A stretch of DNA of 64,000 nucleotides from contig VWZF01001843.1 of assembly GCA_013396755.1 (NCBI GenBank), forward strand, positions 310,001 through 374,000, given 5' to 3'. The position numbers and the translations under genes are program-made. Position 1 is the stretch's first letter; the number at the start of each line of letters is the position of its first letter. This document shows positions 11,301-23,945 of this stretch, piece by piece. The DNA comes from Sclerurus mexicanus. Lineage: Eukaryota; Chordata; Aves; Passeriformes; Furnariidae. The notes beneath the pieces are model-generated. The model was not told the DNA's origin. It saw nothing but the letters and a program-made list of their open reading frames with translations, and ran no database searches.

Positions 11301-13792
11301 TTGGGTTGGTACTGAAATTGCTTAATCCCAGAATTTGTCTTTCGCCTCACTCGGACCTGACAGCACATAAACACACAGACAAATATCATTCTGGAGGAGA
11401 AAGGGATTGATGTGGGGGACAAATGATGAATTCACACCATGACTTGACTTTGTGCAATAAATCTGGAGTCTGGGCAGTGAAGCCACGCACAGCTGAGTAA
11501 AACCAATTAGCTCACTGCAGCCACTCCTAGGGAGGTGTGGAATTGAGACAGATGAATGCAAAGATAATTATTCAGGTTTCCTTCTAAAGGGAATTCCTTT
11601 TTTCCAATGTTCTTACTTTTTTTTTTTCCCTAGCTGGTTTTGCTAAAAAGCTGTGAAAGCAAAGACTTGTTCACATGAATGTCTGCAGGAAAGAGCTTTC
11701 TGTTGTCTCCAAAATTCGCTAATGATGACGCAACATTTGTTCCAGGCAGCAGTAGTTTATGAAGGCAGAACTGCTTGGAGAAATAGCATTTCATGACCTA
11801 TAGCTATGGATTAATGCAGAAAAATAAGGGCATCTCAGTCCTCTTATTAGACTTTGAGCCCTTCCCCTGACAGCTCTGACTGCTGAAAGTGCTGAATCTT
11901 CTCTCCAGGTCCCTCAGGCTGAGAGAAACCGAAATGAGAGTGAGCGAGTGCATGTGTCCACTGGTGGTAGGGAGTCCCTTCTCTCCCCAGTTTCTGCTCC
12001 CACCACTCAAACTGGGACCAGCACCCAGCCCGAACACAGCCCACAGCTCCTCACACTCCAGGGCATCCACCCAACCCTGTGCTGGCACGCCAGCCAAGGG
12101 TTTACCTTTTCTGCATGATATTTAACAAAGATGCTTGAATAGTAGGCAAATTAATAAACAATTGTGGTCTGGTTGCAGCAACCTGTGTAAAATGGGGAAA
12201 AAAAAAAGTGATGAAAATCTCCTAATAAATCATTAATTGTGATGTGCCTGCCCAGCCGCAGCATGGAAACAAGCAAATGCCATCCTAATTGATTGCTTCT
12301 TATTCCATCTTTATAGGCCTGCATTTTTTATTGTGGGGGTTGAATAAGCCCAGAGGTGTAAAAAACCTCTCGACTGTACTCCCTGTATCTGCCAACTTGA
12401 TATTTCGATCAATAATCCTCTTTTTTTCCCCTCCTCTACTCCTACTGCTGGTAATTTAGCTTTTCTTCCTAGCAGCCTAATTGCTGTTTTCTAAAGCCTC
12501 GCTATCAATTCTCTGACCTTTAATTTCCAATATTGTTTGCTGTATGGATCACCGTGCTGGGGCTGCAAGTTATCCCAGCCCCTCTGTGTCGGGTGGGTCC
12601 GACCGGGCTTGGAGCTGCCGTGACAGTCCAACAGGCACTGCCAGCTTCCCCCTCCACTGCTGCCATTGCGCGGCAGAGACCACAAGCCCTCTCAAATCCC
12701 CCACAAAACCCCCAGAAAGCCAACCTTACTTTTGCAAGTCAGGTTTTGAGATGCTCATTCCTTGTTTCATTAAACAACTGCTCGCTCTGGTGAGGTCTTG
12801 AGTGATGACCACTGATGTCCTCACTCCTTTTTGAGGCTGCTCTGCTCTACACCAGCCAGCAGCCCCTCTGTGAGCTTCTTAGCTGCTGTTTTTTCAGGCT
12901 CGTGGCTGCAACATTCCCTGCACTGCAGCATCCCTGCTCCATCCTCACGTCCACTTGGATCTACTCCACAGCCCATCCGTGTTTGCCTTCCTGCTTCAGA
13001 CTAGTCACGTGCCATGTGGCAAACACTTCCCAAAATGTGACCTATAAAGCCCAAGGTGCTCTTGCCAGCTCACGGCTTAGCTCTGCTGGTACGAGGCCCA
13101 GCTGTCACAGCGCTCATTCACAAAGGAACTGCTCGGGCTGCAGGCACTGGCTTGTGATGGTCATGCAGGAGCCAGCCTTGCCCAGCCAAGGCAAAGAGGG
13201 AGAGCCAACAAGCTCACCAGTTTGAAAGGATGGTTTGGAAGTTCTACCTTTGTCCTCAGCAGTTTGTGTTATTAAAACCCCCCACCTGCCTGCAAGGGAG
13301 CCCTCTCTGCTCTGTGTGTGGTGGGGCCAGGGCACCACTCGTTCACAGGGAGTTTGTGCAGGAACCTCGAGCAATGCTCCGTGTGGTCTCAGCACGCTGT
13401 GTCACTGCTGCTGGGTGAGTTTGAGAAACGACAGCAAGCCCTAAATGTGGCACTTCTGAAGCTGATCTCATGGCGGAGCAAAGACAGCCTCCATCGTGTT
13501 CCTGCCACGGGTGACAGCCAGCGCCTTTACGCTTTGTCTTTACTGGTGTTACATCCTCAAAATCTCAAGTAATGACTGATTTTGGGCTAATAAACAAGTT
13601 TTACTCTTTGACTATGAAGACAAAGCAGCAACAGAGGAGAATAAAGTAATGCCCTCTCTTTCAGAAGCAGCAAAAGAAAACTCTCTCACTTCAGACTCCG
13701 GTGTGTGGAAGGAATGTGCAGGTTTCACCTTGGTTCAAAGACTCTTGGAGCACTTGCCAGGAGTTCAGAGCACATAATAGTAAAAGGATATT

Positions 13793-13807
13793 AAAAAAAA
13801 AAAAAAA
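13793..13807 (+). repeat. Poly-A run (15 A)
   Basis: An uninterrupted A homopolymer with no recognised retroposon upstream. Confidence 0.95.
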
Positions 13808-14814
13808 GAGAAGTTTGTATGTCTGACAATGAGCACTAATTTTTTTTTTCATTATCAGATGTTACATTCTTGTGACAGTATGAAAAGATGCCACCAAAAT
13901 GATGACACCAGACACCATTCTGCTGCAAGATAACCATTTCCAGACAAATATATCTTAAGAAACGAGGTTTGAAGTTTGCATAGAAATTTAGATATTTTAT
14001 AAAAATGCATTACACCACAAAGAAGCTTTTTACAATGTTCATATGAAAGGTTTAAAAAGAGATTAAAATTATGTCCTTGGGAAGGCATATAGCCTTGCCA
14101 AGAAAAAAAAATTCTACATTAACCCCGTGTAGGAAAGTTGTACTTTATCTGTATTTCAGAGGCTATAAAGAAGCACTTTAATCAACCTACTTGACTTTGG
14201 GGACTTGCAGATCTCAGTGAAACTCGTGAAATCTGGCGTAGTGTGGTTTCCAGAACACAAAAGCCTTTAATCCGTAAACCGACACTCTTGTACATTCAGA
14301 TCCCGATACTATCTCCTTGTTAGGAACTCAAATTGTGAATTTATCCAAAATGGGATCTCATCTCATCTAAATGATGTAGCCTTTGCAACAGTGACCTTTA
14401 ACAATGGTTATACTCAACAAGGAAAGATTTCATGTCAGGAGCCAGCGGAAACAGTATATGTTAAAATTCTGATCTGATAGCACAGTCTTTTATTTTCCAC
14501 TTTTAGACAAGGATCCTTTGAACATTTCATTTGCTCTCTTGTCTAACATACCTTTGTTTCTTGCCTACGGAATGAACAGCAGGAAAAGGTGGCTGATACT
14601 TTTCTGCACACTATTTGATTGTCAGGTGTAATTAGTAATGCTCTCTTCTAAATAGAGACATAGATTTGAAAGCAGCTGGAACTGCCTACAAACTGCCTCA
14701 TTCTTGAAAAAAAAAGCCCTTATATACATACATTCATAAAATAGAACATTTTTGCACAGATACCTCATGGCTTTACAGTGGCTGACAGCCCTACGCTTCC
14801 CTTCAGCTGCAGGA

Positions 14815-14880
14815 CCAAGGGCTAAAGTGACTTGCCTGTCTCCTGAGGCAGTAGCAGAATGGGCTGGAGCCGTGCCCTGC
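14815..14880 (-). mobile_element. Possible MIR-like SINE relic
   Basis: The plus strand reads AAAGTGACTTGCCTGTCTCC and GCAGTAGCAGAATGGGCTGG. It resembles the complement of the MIR core (AAGTGACTTGCCCAAGGTC, then AGTAGTGGCAGAGCTGGG). It is short and diverged. Confidence 0.42.
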
Positions 14881-15850
14881 GCTGGGGCAGGATCCTGGGA
14901 ACATCATTAATTCATGTGTTACTTGATAAATCCATTAGGTCAGCCTGGCTTAGTCTACTGATCTCCCCAGCGCATTGTCACACAGCCCTGTGATCCCGGC
15001 TGAGCTGCCGAGGTGGGAGAGCTCCCGGATGGGAAGGTTGGGATATGCTGGGATGAGTTGGATCACCAGCACAGCTCCTGCCCAGCTCTGCACCTGAGGG
15101 GGTTTGTGTGGCTGGGGAAAAACTGGCCAAAAGAACAACCAGTTGTGAAGCTCCACCACCTCAAAGCCAACAGCAGTTTGGATATGCTGCCCTCGAATTG
15201 CAGGGACAGCTTTCCAATGTAGAGATGGACCTCTTCACCTTTACTCTCTAAAATAACCATCTTGCTGAGAAGAGAACAGAATTCATCCATTTTTTGGGCA
15301 TTTCCTTCTCCTTCTTCAAACTGCAAAGCAGCAAATAACTGCCCTGTTCTGAACAGAACATTGAAAACATATTTTTCCTGATTTGCATGTAAACCAGAGC
15401 AACAAAGACTGTGAGACAGAGCTCAGCTCCTAAGTGAGCAAAATGTACTCCACAGGTCTGGCCCTGTATTTCTTGGTGAAATGTGGATAGAATAGGATGT
15501 TTCAATTCAGGCAACTGTAATAAAGTTCTATAAAGAAGGGCCTTAAGCTGATAAATCTGGTTTAGGATTTTCTTATTAACTGCCCATTCCTCATAATGAG
15601 TTTTTAATTTAATTTTTTCAGATTTTAAGGCATATAAAAGCTGCTCATGTACCACTGAAGATGGGTATTTGGGAAAGGGAGAATTTCAAGATGACTGAAA
15701 CTGAATTTTTATGTATACATTATAATTCCGGTATTGAGATCTTTAACAAGCTTCTTGCTCAGCACAATGACTCCTGCTCAAACCTCCTCTGCACTGCAAT
15801 TGAAATCTCTGTTGTTTCCAGATTAGTCTCACAATTAGCACAAAGGGGGA

Positions 15851-15864
15851 TTTTTTTTTTTTTT
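15851..15864 (+). repeat. Poly-T run (14 T)
   Basis: An uninterrupted T homopolymer 52 bases before the 23-bp duplication. Confidence 0.95.
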
Positions 15865-15915
15865 GAAAATGAGTAGATTGGAGTTCCACAATCAGGCACT
15901 GGAAAACCCACAAGT

Positions 15916-15961
15916 CTGGCCATAAGCAGGGTTCCTGACTGGCCATAAACAAGGTTTCTGA
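15916..15961 (+). repeat. 23-bp direct tandem duplication
   Basis: Two adjacent units share the frame CTGGCCATAA, then a C-A-G-G core, then TTCTGA or TCCTGA (15916-15938 and 15939-15961). They differ at three positions. A partial third unit (CTGGACAG) follows. Confidence 0.9.
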
Positions 15962-16196
15962 CTGGACAGATCATCCTTGTAGGAGAAAGCCACTGAAGCA
16001 GATGTTTTATCCTAAAAGCATGGTTTATTCTGTCGTTTGAAGACATGATCTTCGCTGGTGCCATGATGGCCAATTTTTTATGTCCCTATTGATGCTGAAA
16101 ACGTAACAGCAATGCCTGCCAGTGGTGTGGGGATTGCACCCACAGGAGATTTGTGTGCCAGTGTTTCTACGGGAAGAGATGGAGTCCCTAAAACCT

Positions 16197-16310
16197 CAGA
16201 ATCACAAAATGATTCAGGTTGGAAGGGACCTCTAAAAGTCATCCAGTCCAGTCCCCCTGCCATGAGCAGGGACACCTTTGACTAGAAGAGAATCTGGCAT
16301 TCCAGAGCAA
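16197..16310 (-). mobile_element. CR1 LINE, 3' end fragment (antisense to window)
   Basis: Read on the plus strand this is the complement of a CR1 tail: AATCACAAAATGATTCAGG, TTGGAAGGGACCTCTAAAAG, then a CCCCCTGCCATGAGCAGGG segment and a GACACCTTTGACTAG segment. The right limit is approximate because the sequence becomes divergent after about 16282. It is a 5'-truncated, non-coding relic in the same transcriptional sense as CDH4. Confidence 0.87.
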
Positions 16311-17880
16311 TGCCTGCCTGCCTGTTTACAGCAACTCGAACACAGAAAAGACTATATTAAATGCTGTGTAATTTATCAGACTTGCTATGAAAAAGAGCCT
16401 TCTTGCTGAAATTTTGTTTACAACATTTCCTGTGGAATGGAGCAGAAAGATGTAGTGAGAAATGGGAGCATATTGGGTCAAAGAAAAGATGGAGAAACTA
16501 CATACTTATAAATTTAGGAAAGAAAGCAATACTATTTCTTCTCTCTATTATTTTTTTAGCAATTGAAACCTGTTATTTCACTAAGCTGAACAGTATGAAA
16601 AACTCCTCCACGCTCAAGAAAACGATGTGAAACCTTTCAGCCATTCTCTCTGACTTTAGCTCTGGCTGTTGGATGCATTCTGACCCTTTCTTCTACAACT
16701 GGGAAGTGCTAAGACATCCTGGACAGTTAGAAATATTTGATATGAGAAAACTCACAGCACTACCAAATCCTTTGCTAAATCTCCTTTTTCTTCCTCACCC
16801 CCCCCCAGCATGTCACTAAAGATTTCATAAGTGAAATGTGCTTAATAAAATTCCAGATATATATCCTCTTAAAATGACATCCCTCAGAAGCAACTGTTTT
16901 TAAGGCAACAGAATCTTGAAGAATTAAAAACCTGCCGACCCAAGGAAGTTAGCCAACCTCAGGAGGGGATTTATTTCAGTGCCTCGCAATAATGGAGTTA
17001 CAGAATGTATTTAATTTTCTCAGCCTCACATCAGTGCCTGAGATGCTGTGTATTTCTAAGATAATGAAATAATGCACCACAAATGGGTATTTGCCTGGGA
17101 CAAGTGGCAGATGTAGAGATGGAGCTGCCAGGGCTGTGTGGATGTCCAGCCTAACCAGGGACCTCCTAGATGGTGCTGGGTGTCTACATTCAGACAACTG
17201 ATTTGGGCTCAGGAGGAGAATTAGGGTATCTAACAAATATCCAAAAGAAGAAAGGCACAAAATCTAGAAGAAACCAACCACATTTGAGAAAAATGCTACA
17301 GGTGGATAAATGTCAGACAAGAAATGTGGTGTGGGTGGATATGTGATGTAGGACCATCAATGTCTGATTCTCCTTGAAATTTTAGCTTGACTGAAGCAAC
17401 GGAGATGATGGGAACAGTATCTAATCCACACACACACATCTGGTGGTGGAGATGACAGTGATTTCCATCGCAGCACATCACAGAGTGAGAAGGGTATAAT
17501 CTGCTGACATTTCCTTTGACTGCAGAGATTCCGTCAGTGACACCTGCCTGTGTCACACCCTGTTGCACCCATGTTTCACTCCTCCCCTGGAAGCCCCTTC
17601 TCACTGGACAATTCCTCCGCAGCACTGCGAACGCACAGGGTGGGCTGGGCTCTGCAGCTTCTCCCTCCAGATCCTGTACAGATTAAACAGGGAAGGAGAA
17701 GGAGGAGAGAAGTCCCTGCTAAATGAGACATTACACCAGGAGACAGCACTGCCAGATGCTGCAAATGAGACAGTCCATGACAAATGGGGCATGGCAAACG
17801 ATGGCTGGTGGGTGCTGTGGTTCTCCACGGGCCAGGGGTGGCCGTGCCGGGGTACAGCATTGCCTGTGCTTAGATAACAT

Positions 17881-18060
17881 CGACCCGACTGCACAAACGG
17901 CAGAACAGCAGGTTAGGAACCCAAATGTCAAAAGGAATCGCTACACATCGCCACGGTGCTGGTGACGGATGTGCACGTGCCACTCAGCCCCGTAAGTGAC
18001 AGCTCCCGAGGGCGCTGTAAGGGCAGCGGGGCATCGTGCCGGTTCTGCAGGTGGCCCAGG
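17881..18060. other. CpG-dense intronic patch
   Basis: I count 14 CpG dinucleotides in 180 bases, far more than in the surrounding intron. The patch includes a palindromic E box CACGTG at 17974-17979 and a GTAAGTG at 17992 that resembles a splice donor on the plus strand. It is too short to meet the usual CpG-island length. It could be an unmethylated regulatory element or a chance G+C-rich spot. Confidence 0.5.
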
Positions 18061-18285
18061 TGCAGGGAGCACCCAGGGACAGAAGCTGTGCTGGTAGCCC
18101 TGGACATCAAGGACACGAGCAGCACTGTGGGCTCTGCCTCCCGTGCAGCTCTGGCTGAGGCTGCTCTCCCTGGCACTGAGAGCAGGTTGTATTACTCTTG
18201 ATTTTACACCAAGTAGTACACGTGTCCAATCTGAGAGAGACCAAGAGAGTATTTTTTTTTTGTAACTCCCTCTCCCCTGCTTTTC

Positions 18286-18308
18286 TTTTTTTTTTTTTTT
18301 TTTTTTTT
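18286..18308 (+). repeat. Poly-T run (23 T)
   Basis: This is an uninterrupted run of 23 T, preceded by TTTTC. No SINE or LINE body is visible beside it, so it is a plain homopolymer, likely length-variable. On the CDH4 sense strand it is poly-A. Confidence 0.95.
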
Positions 18309-21300
18309 GTGACAGAAAATTGAAATCCGTAATGAAACTATCGTTCCCATTTTTTTCATCATTGGTCTTTGGCAGTTTTAAACTCTGAGGCCTGAAAAAT
18401 TCATTACTACTAACTTCCATCAAGGGTGTTCCTGAAACCAAAATTACTTCATCAACTCAATTTAGCTTCTTGTGTAGACCTAATTCAGAAAAACTTTATC
18501 TTCTTGAATTGTTATTGCAATTAATTTCTCCCCCCCCCTTCTTATTCTGCAGCAGACGACATTTCAGTAATTAGATATTTTATAAAAATGAGTTATTCAT
18601 TCAGAATAGCTTCACTTTTATATTTGATTAATCATATTAGCACTGAGGTCTGGGTTTTGTCTCCAAGGAAAGTTTAATGACCTCATTTTAATCCTTCTTT
18701 TAACCACTAGGCAGGTATCAATGAAGAGAAACAAAATTATCTTCTTTTTTCTTTTTATCTGCTTTTTTTTGCAATCTCAAGATTACATTTGATGCTTTTT
18801 CTGTGTGACTGACCCATTTACAAGGAAGAATCTAGCTGATTCCAATTAGGTTCAGGACAGAATCAGGCTAACCAGAGCCTTGAACTGTGCCTTAATAACT
18901 AATGCTCAGTGTAATGGAGAGGAACCAGAACTGCTTTACCACGTGGCAGCCGGTTTAAAGCGCTGTACATGATTAATTTGGTGATAATTTGAAAACGAAT
19001 GTACTGAAAGGAAATAAACAAAACAAAAGCCACTGCAAATTTAGGTTTTGATTAATGGAGTCTATTAGGAAGAGACTTCTATCAAGGAGATGATATTTTT
19101 TTATATCAATGCATATATACCCACACAATGTAATGGAATAATTCATATAAACCACAATTTATCTGGAAGTAGAGACTTGGATATGATTGATGACTGTTTG
19201 CCTTGCATTAGCGTCTGTCTCTGCTTTGGATCTAGCTGTATGCACATCTATATTTGCGTATTTATACATATATATATGTACATCTTTGTATCTCTATCCA
19301 TTTTGCAGACTACACTAAGCAGTCTCAAAGGTATTTCATCCTTTCTGTCATATGTTACACTGGTGTAAAGGCTTAACAGACATCACAGAAAAGGCTGATG
19401 CTTTTTTCATTAAGACATGAGGAATTATTGTTTTCTCATAAAGCGAGAAATATCTTTCATTTCAGATGAAAGAGGTGATAAAATAAAGAACAAAAGTTGA
19501 GTATCCACAAGAGAGTAGGAAGCGTGTCTTGTGTTCCATAGCACTGCACTGAAAGAGACCCTCAGGCACTTGAAGATGCTGTGCCTGGCAAAGCTCACAG
19601 GGAATCTGCACCCTGAGCTGGGGATCGCCCTCACTCTTCAACAGAATTAAACTGTGGAGGTGTCACACTTCCGAAGCTCCACTGGACAGGCTTTGCATTG
19701 AGGTAGGGATCCATCCAAAGGTCAGTCTGACTCGAAAGGCAGGTCAAGATGTAAATAATTTCTACCAGGACATACATACTTTCCTAACCATGGTTAACCT
19801 GCATGTCTGCAGTGGCAAAGCCCCTGGAATTATTGCAGTGAGTCCTGCACAAGGCTCAGACAGGATGGGAAGAACGATTATTGTTTCTGCTTGTGCTCTG
19901 TTTGTCACTGCTACCGCTTGACCTAACATCCTTAATCCAATTCATTGTTCAAGGTGAAAGTTTTCATCAGGACCTTCAATGAGAGGCAGAAAGCCCATTT
20001 CAATTTATAAACACTGGGCTCTTATTTAGGAAAACTAGACTGATTTGTATTTTCTAAGACTTCACCAACTATAAATTTAATGGAAGGGCACACAGAATTA
20101 GGTAGATGCTCACTCACCCAAACGCTACTGGGCCTTTTCGACTCAGCTGAATATAATAATTTATTCCAGTTAGACGATGGCAGCTCTGTAACAGCCCAAG
20201 CTTTGCTGAGTAGTTTGACTGAGCTTCGTTTTGATTGGAAAACTGCAAGTGAACACAGTCAGCTGGGATTTTCCATGGAAGCACAATTGATTTTTAACGA
20301 TAAAGCCTGTCTGCAGGACTGTGCAGAACTCCTGGTCTGTCTTCAGCTGTAAAACCACGCAGTCCTGTACATGCTCTCACTGTGGTGTTCAGTCTTTCCC
20401 CTTGCCAGCTCTGACCTGTGCAATCAACTTGATTTCTGCCTCTTGTGACAACTGCCTCTAAATTATGCCACAGGCATAGTTTTGGTGATTCGAAAATACC
20501 GTAGGATCTGGGCTAATCTACTTTCAAATGTCATTGTAGGCTTTTTGAATGGCACAGGTGAAACCATAGAGACCGTGAGACCTGAATGGGCAACTACATA
20601 TGCGACTTTAGTCCATACACTGGCAACTCAAGTACGCAGTGCTCAAGGTTTAAGACTCTGATATTTTCCAGGATCTAGGAATGGGGAGGAGGCAGATGGA
20701 CATGGCCCCAGGTCCTGGGAGACAGCTACCCACTTTCACTACATTTTCCTGGATCAGCCTGCTGAGATCTCTTTTTAAGGAGCCCTTGGCAGGCATCCTG
20801 GTCCAATTTTCTGTCTGCAGAAAATCCCACTGACATCCTGTTCCTGCTGGGTCCTCCCTTCACAGTGTAAGATTAATTTGTAAAACATGAGCATGCATGT
20901 AAAAGGGATTTCTCATAGCACTCACATGTGCCAAATGCTTCTGGATACAACTACCTATAAATGTGTTTAGGAAACCCCAAGGCAGCTGACATGGATTCTG
21001 ATTTTGGTTTCCTGCGACCATCAATTACAATTTCTCCAAAGCAGACCTCTTTACATCTTTGCATCGCAGTCATTTGGAAGTCACAATCTTTCGGCCTGAA
21101 GGAAAAGCGGAGGTTTTTTCCTTTGCTACTTTGAAACTCACTGTTAAAAACAGAGCTCAGCAGGATTTGTCTCGGGGTGGCTGGAGCCCAGGTAAGGGAT
21201 TTACCCCAAGCTTTGCCTCTTGCAAAACAAGCCACATTTTTACAGTTCACATTGGCTGTTCCTGCAGCTCTGAGCATAGGCTGATGCACAGCTATGCTCT

Positions 21301-21519
21301 GTCCTCAAATAAACAATGAACATAAGAAGAAATGCACACAGAACAAAGGAATAAAATTTTGGATTATGCTTGTTTGCTTTTCCACCATTTTGGCAAGTTC
21401 ACAGAGCAGGAGGCGAAGTGAGTGCTACACCATGGCTGTGAAAAAGGAAATACTAGTGCTCAAGGCACTGAAACTGGATTACTGTATCCAAAGTGGGTCA
21501 GAAGAGAGGAAACTGAGCA

Positions 21520-21650
21520 GAGCATGGAGCACAGCAGGGTTAGCAAGATAACCAGGGAATGGGGAGCTTTAAAGTAAAAGGGGTTGGAGGATCTTGGCTT
21601 GTTTAGCTTCACAAAGTGATGCACAGGGAGAGAACATGGGGAGAAGGAAG
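21520..21650 (+). mobile_element. Old CR1-like LINE fragment (end of ORF2 region)
   Basis: The segment contains ACCAGGGAATGGGGAG followed by GATCTTGGCTTGTTTAGCTT and AGGGAGAGAACATGG. This order (the GGAATGG block, CTTGGCTTGTTTAGC, then the AGGGGAGATATGATTG block) is characteristic of the end of the CR1 reverse transcriptase reading frame. It is heavily diverged and broken by indels. Its edges are uncertain by tens of bases. Confidence 0.6.
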
Positions 21651-22140
21651 AACTATTTCTGGTGAAGGACAAGGCCAGCACGGCAGCGATGCTCTGAGAG
21701 CATGCTTTGCCCTCACATTGCAGAGCTCTTCTTCGAGTGGGCTCACTAACATCCCCCACAGTGCTCGGAGGAACCGGAATACCTGCACAGATAAAGGTCA
21801 GGCATTTTTGGCAGTGTGATGCCAAAACTGAAAAGTCCTTTGAACTTGCATTTCTCTGTTTGTTCAGGAAGTGCCGAGCTCTTCACTGCAGCTTCCACTG
21901 CTGCCTGATCCAGCCCAGCATGAGCCAGGTTATGAACTCGGTGGCTCTGCAGCAGCCAGAGATGGGGCTGGTCTGACAATATTAATTAAAGAGGAGAGTT
22001 AAAAACTGGCAAAAACTGCTTTTTCTGATGTACTTGCAACAAGGACTTGTTCCTCCACTGATGAGCCAAATCCACCTTGTCACCAGATTACCCTTATGCA
22101 GCAACACATTCCCTCCTGCTCCATCCAACACAGCATCTCT

Positions 22141-22220
22141 GAGTGCAGGTTATTCTGAGTGCACGTTATTCTGAACGCAGATTATTCTGAGTGCAGGTTA
22201 TTCTGAACACAGGTTATTCT
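22141..22220 (+). repeat. 16-bp tandem repeat, five units
   Basis: Five head-to-tail units follow the consensus GAGTGCAGGTTATTCT: 22141-22156, 22157-22172, 22173-22188, 22189-22204 and 22205-22220. Units 1 and 4 are identical. The others differ at one to three positions, all in the first ten bases, and the ATTATTCT or GTTATTCT end is constant. It is a small minisatellite within the intron. Confidence 0.95.
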
Positions 22221-22604
22221 GTACCAGCTACTCTGCTTTGGGTTCAGCCAGTCCCGGGCCAGATGGCCTTTGCCATGCTGGCCATAGCCACCACTGCCCG
22301 GGCACTGTGAGCTGGGAAACACCCACCTACGCCCTCAGTCCAGTCCTAAACCTTTGCAGCTGTTCCTAACTGGAGTCAGCATCAGGATTAGCCAGTAAGG
22401 CAGCGCAGTGGGGAAGGGGATGCGGTCCTAGAGCTGCCTCTTTAAAACTGACTCCACTGGATTCAGCTTTGGAAGAGGAGATTCTCAAAGCAGTGCCAAA
22501 GGGCAAATTTTAAAGTAGCTTTAAATAAGACCTCCTAAGGCTCAGGAGCTTAAAGAACTTCAATAGCCCAGTTTCTTTTTCCCCCCTTTCTTTCCATTCT
22601 TCCC

Positions 22605-22620
22605 TTTTTTTTTTTTTTTT
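22605..22620 (+). repeat. Poly-T run (16 T)
   Basis: An uninterrupted T homopolymer at the end of a pyrimidine-rich stretch that starts near 22571. No adjoining transposon is recognised. Confidence 0.95.
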
Positions 22621-23885
22621 AAGGATAGGTTGATTGCCAGGCAGGTTTTCCCAAGAATCCGCATGCTCAAGTAATCATGAGCACTTTAGCCCTATGAAAT
22701 AATATTTCCTTTACATGGGCTACTATAAAAACAGGTTCTGCACAGTAGGCAAATTTAAAATAACTTTTAATTAACATTTCAGACACAGAAGTCTGATCAT
22801 GCAAATTCATCTGCGTCTCCTCTCTGCGCCTGATTGTTCCTGATTGAATACGATAAAAATAGACTTTGTATGAGTCAAGTGTAGGCATGGATTTCTTTCA
22901 CTTCTCCTCCCCTCTGATTATGCATTTTCTTAGATAAAGTGGAAATCCTTGGATGGTTATTAACAGTATCGTGGGTCAGGCTGGAAAGGGCATCCTGCCT
23001 GAGAGGAGTTAAAGATTTCACTGGAATTAAAGGTGCTCCTTCTATGAGCAAAAAAGATGCTTCAGCCTTACATAAAGCCTCACCTGAGACTGCCCAGCAT
23101 TGTTCTGTCTCAGTTGACTTCTAATCTCTGAAATACCATCACTAATTTCACTGCACCCCCTTGTATCTGAGGTGAGCATCTGGCCACAGAGGGATCTATA
23201 GGATAGGGATCTATATTGATATGGAAAAAACACGAACTCACACACAGGAGATAAATATTTGAAGGGAGGCTGAGGAATTTCCACATAATTAAGACATGTC
23301 AGAGGACATGTCCCTGTTATGAGCACAAGAGACTCTGGATAAGCGAGGACACACTGATACCTTTATCTCATAACAGTAACATCCCGTTTCCCAGTAAAGC
23401 TTCCTGCAAAGCTTTTGTAACACCGTCCAGTTAAAGTGTCCATATTTTACACCAGCTGATGATTTGCCAGATGCAAACCCCACCAAAAATGCCATGAAAA
23501 TCAATAAGCACAGCTAACTACTTCTTAAAAGCCGTGGAAAACCTGGGGATGGGAGATGTGGAGTGGGTGTTACCTCTGCTCTTTGGCAGAGGGAAGAATT
23601 GTCTCCCTCCTTTTATTTTTGCAAGCAGCAATGTCACATGAAGAGCACAACACGACGAGCAGGCTGAAGCCCTTTAGCTAGCCAGAAGAGTGTTCCCTGG
23701 GTCACAGTCCTGCACTAAATCATTAGAACTGCCCCCAAACAGCTGCTTGTAATGTTTATGGCATTTCAGGGGATGCTTCACTCTTCTGGTGTCTCTCATG
23801 AGACACTTACCTACTGCTGGCTGCTCTCTGATGCTTCTCAGCTCAGGCAGGTAGCACTGCAGATCAGGAAAACATTCCCCATCAC

Positions 23886-23945
23886 AAAAAACAGAGCTGG
23901 AAAGGACCAGAGGAGGCACCTGGTCCCTGCTGTGCCCCAGTGCCT
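23886..23945 (-). mobile_element. Possible CR1 tail remnant
   Basis: The plus strand reads AGAGCTGGAAAGGACCAGAG then GGCACCTGGTCCCTGCTGTG, which resembles a decayed complement of the CR1 3' end (GGTTGGAAGGGACC, then CATCTAGTCC, then CCCCTGCC). The match is short and may be chance. Confidence 0.3.
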
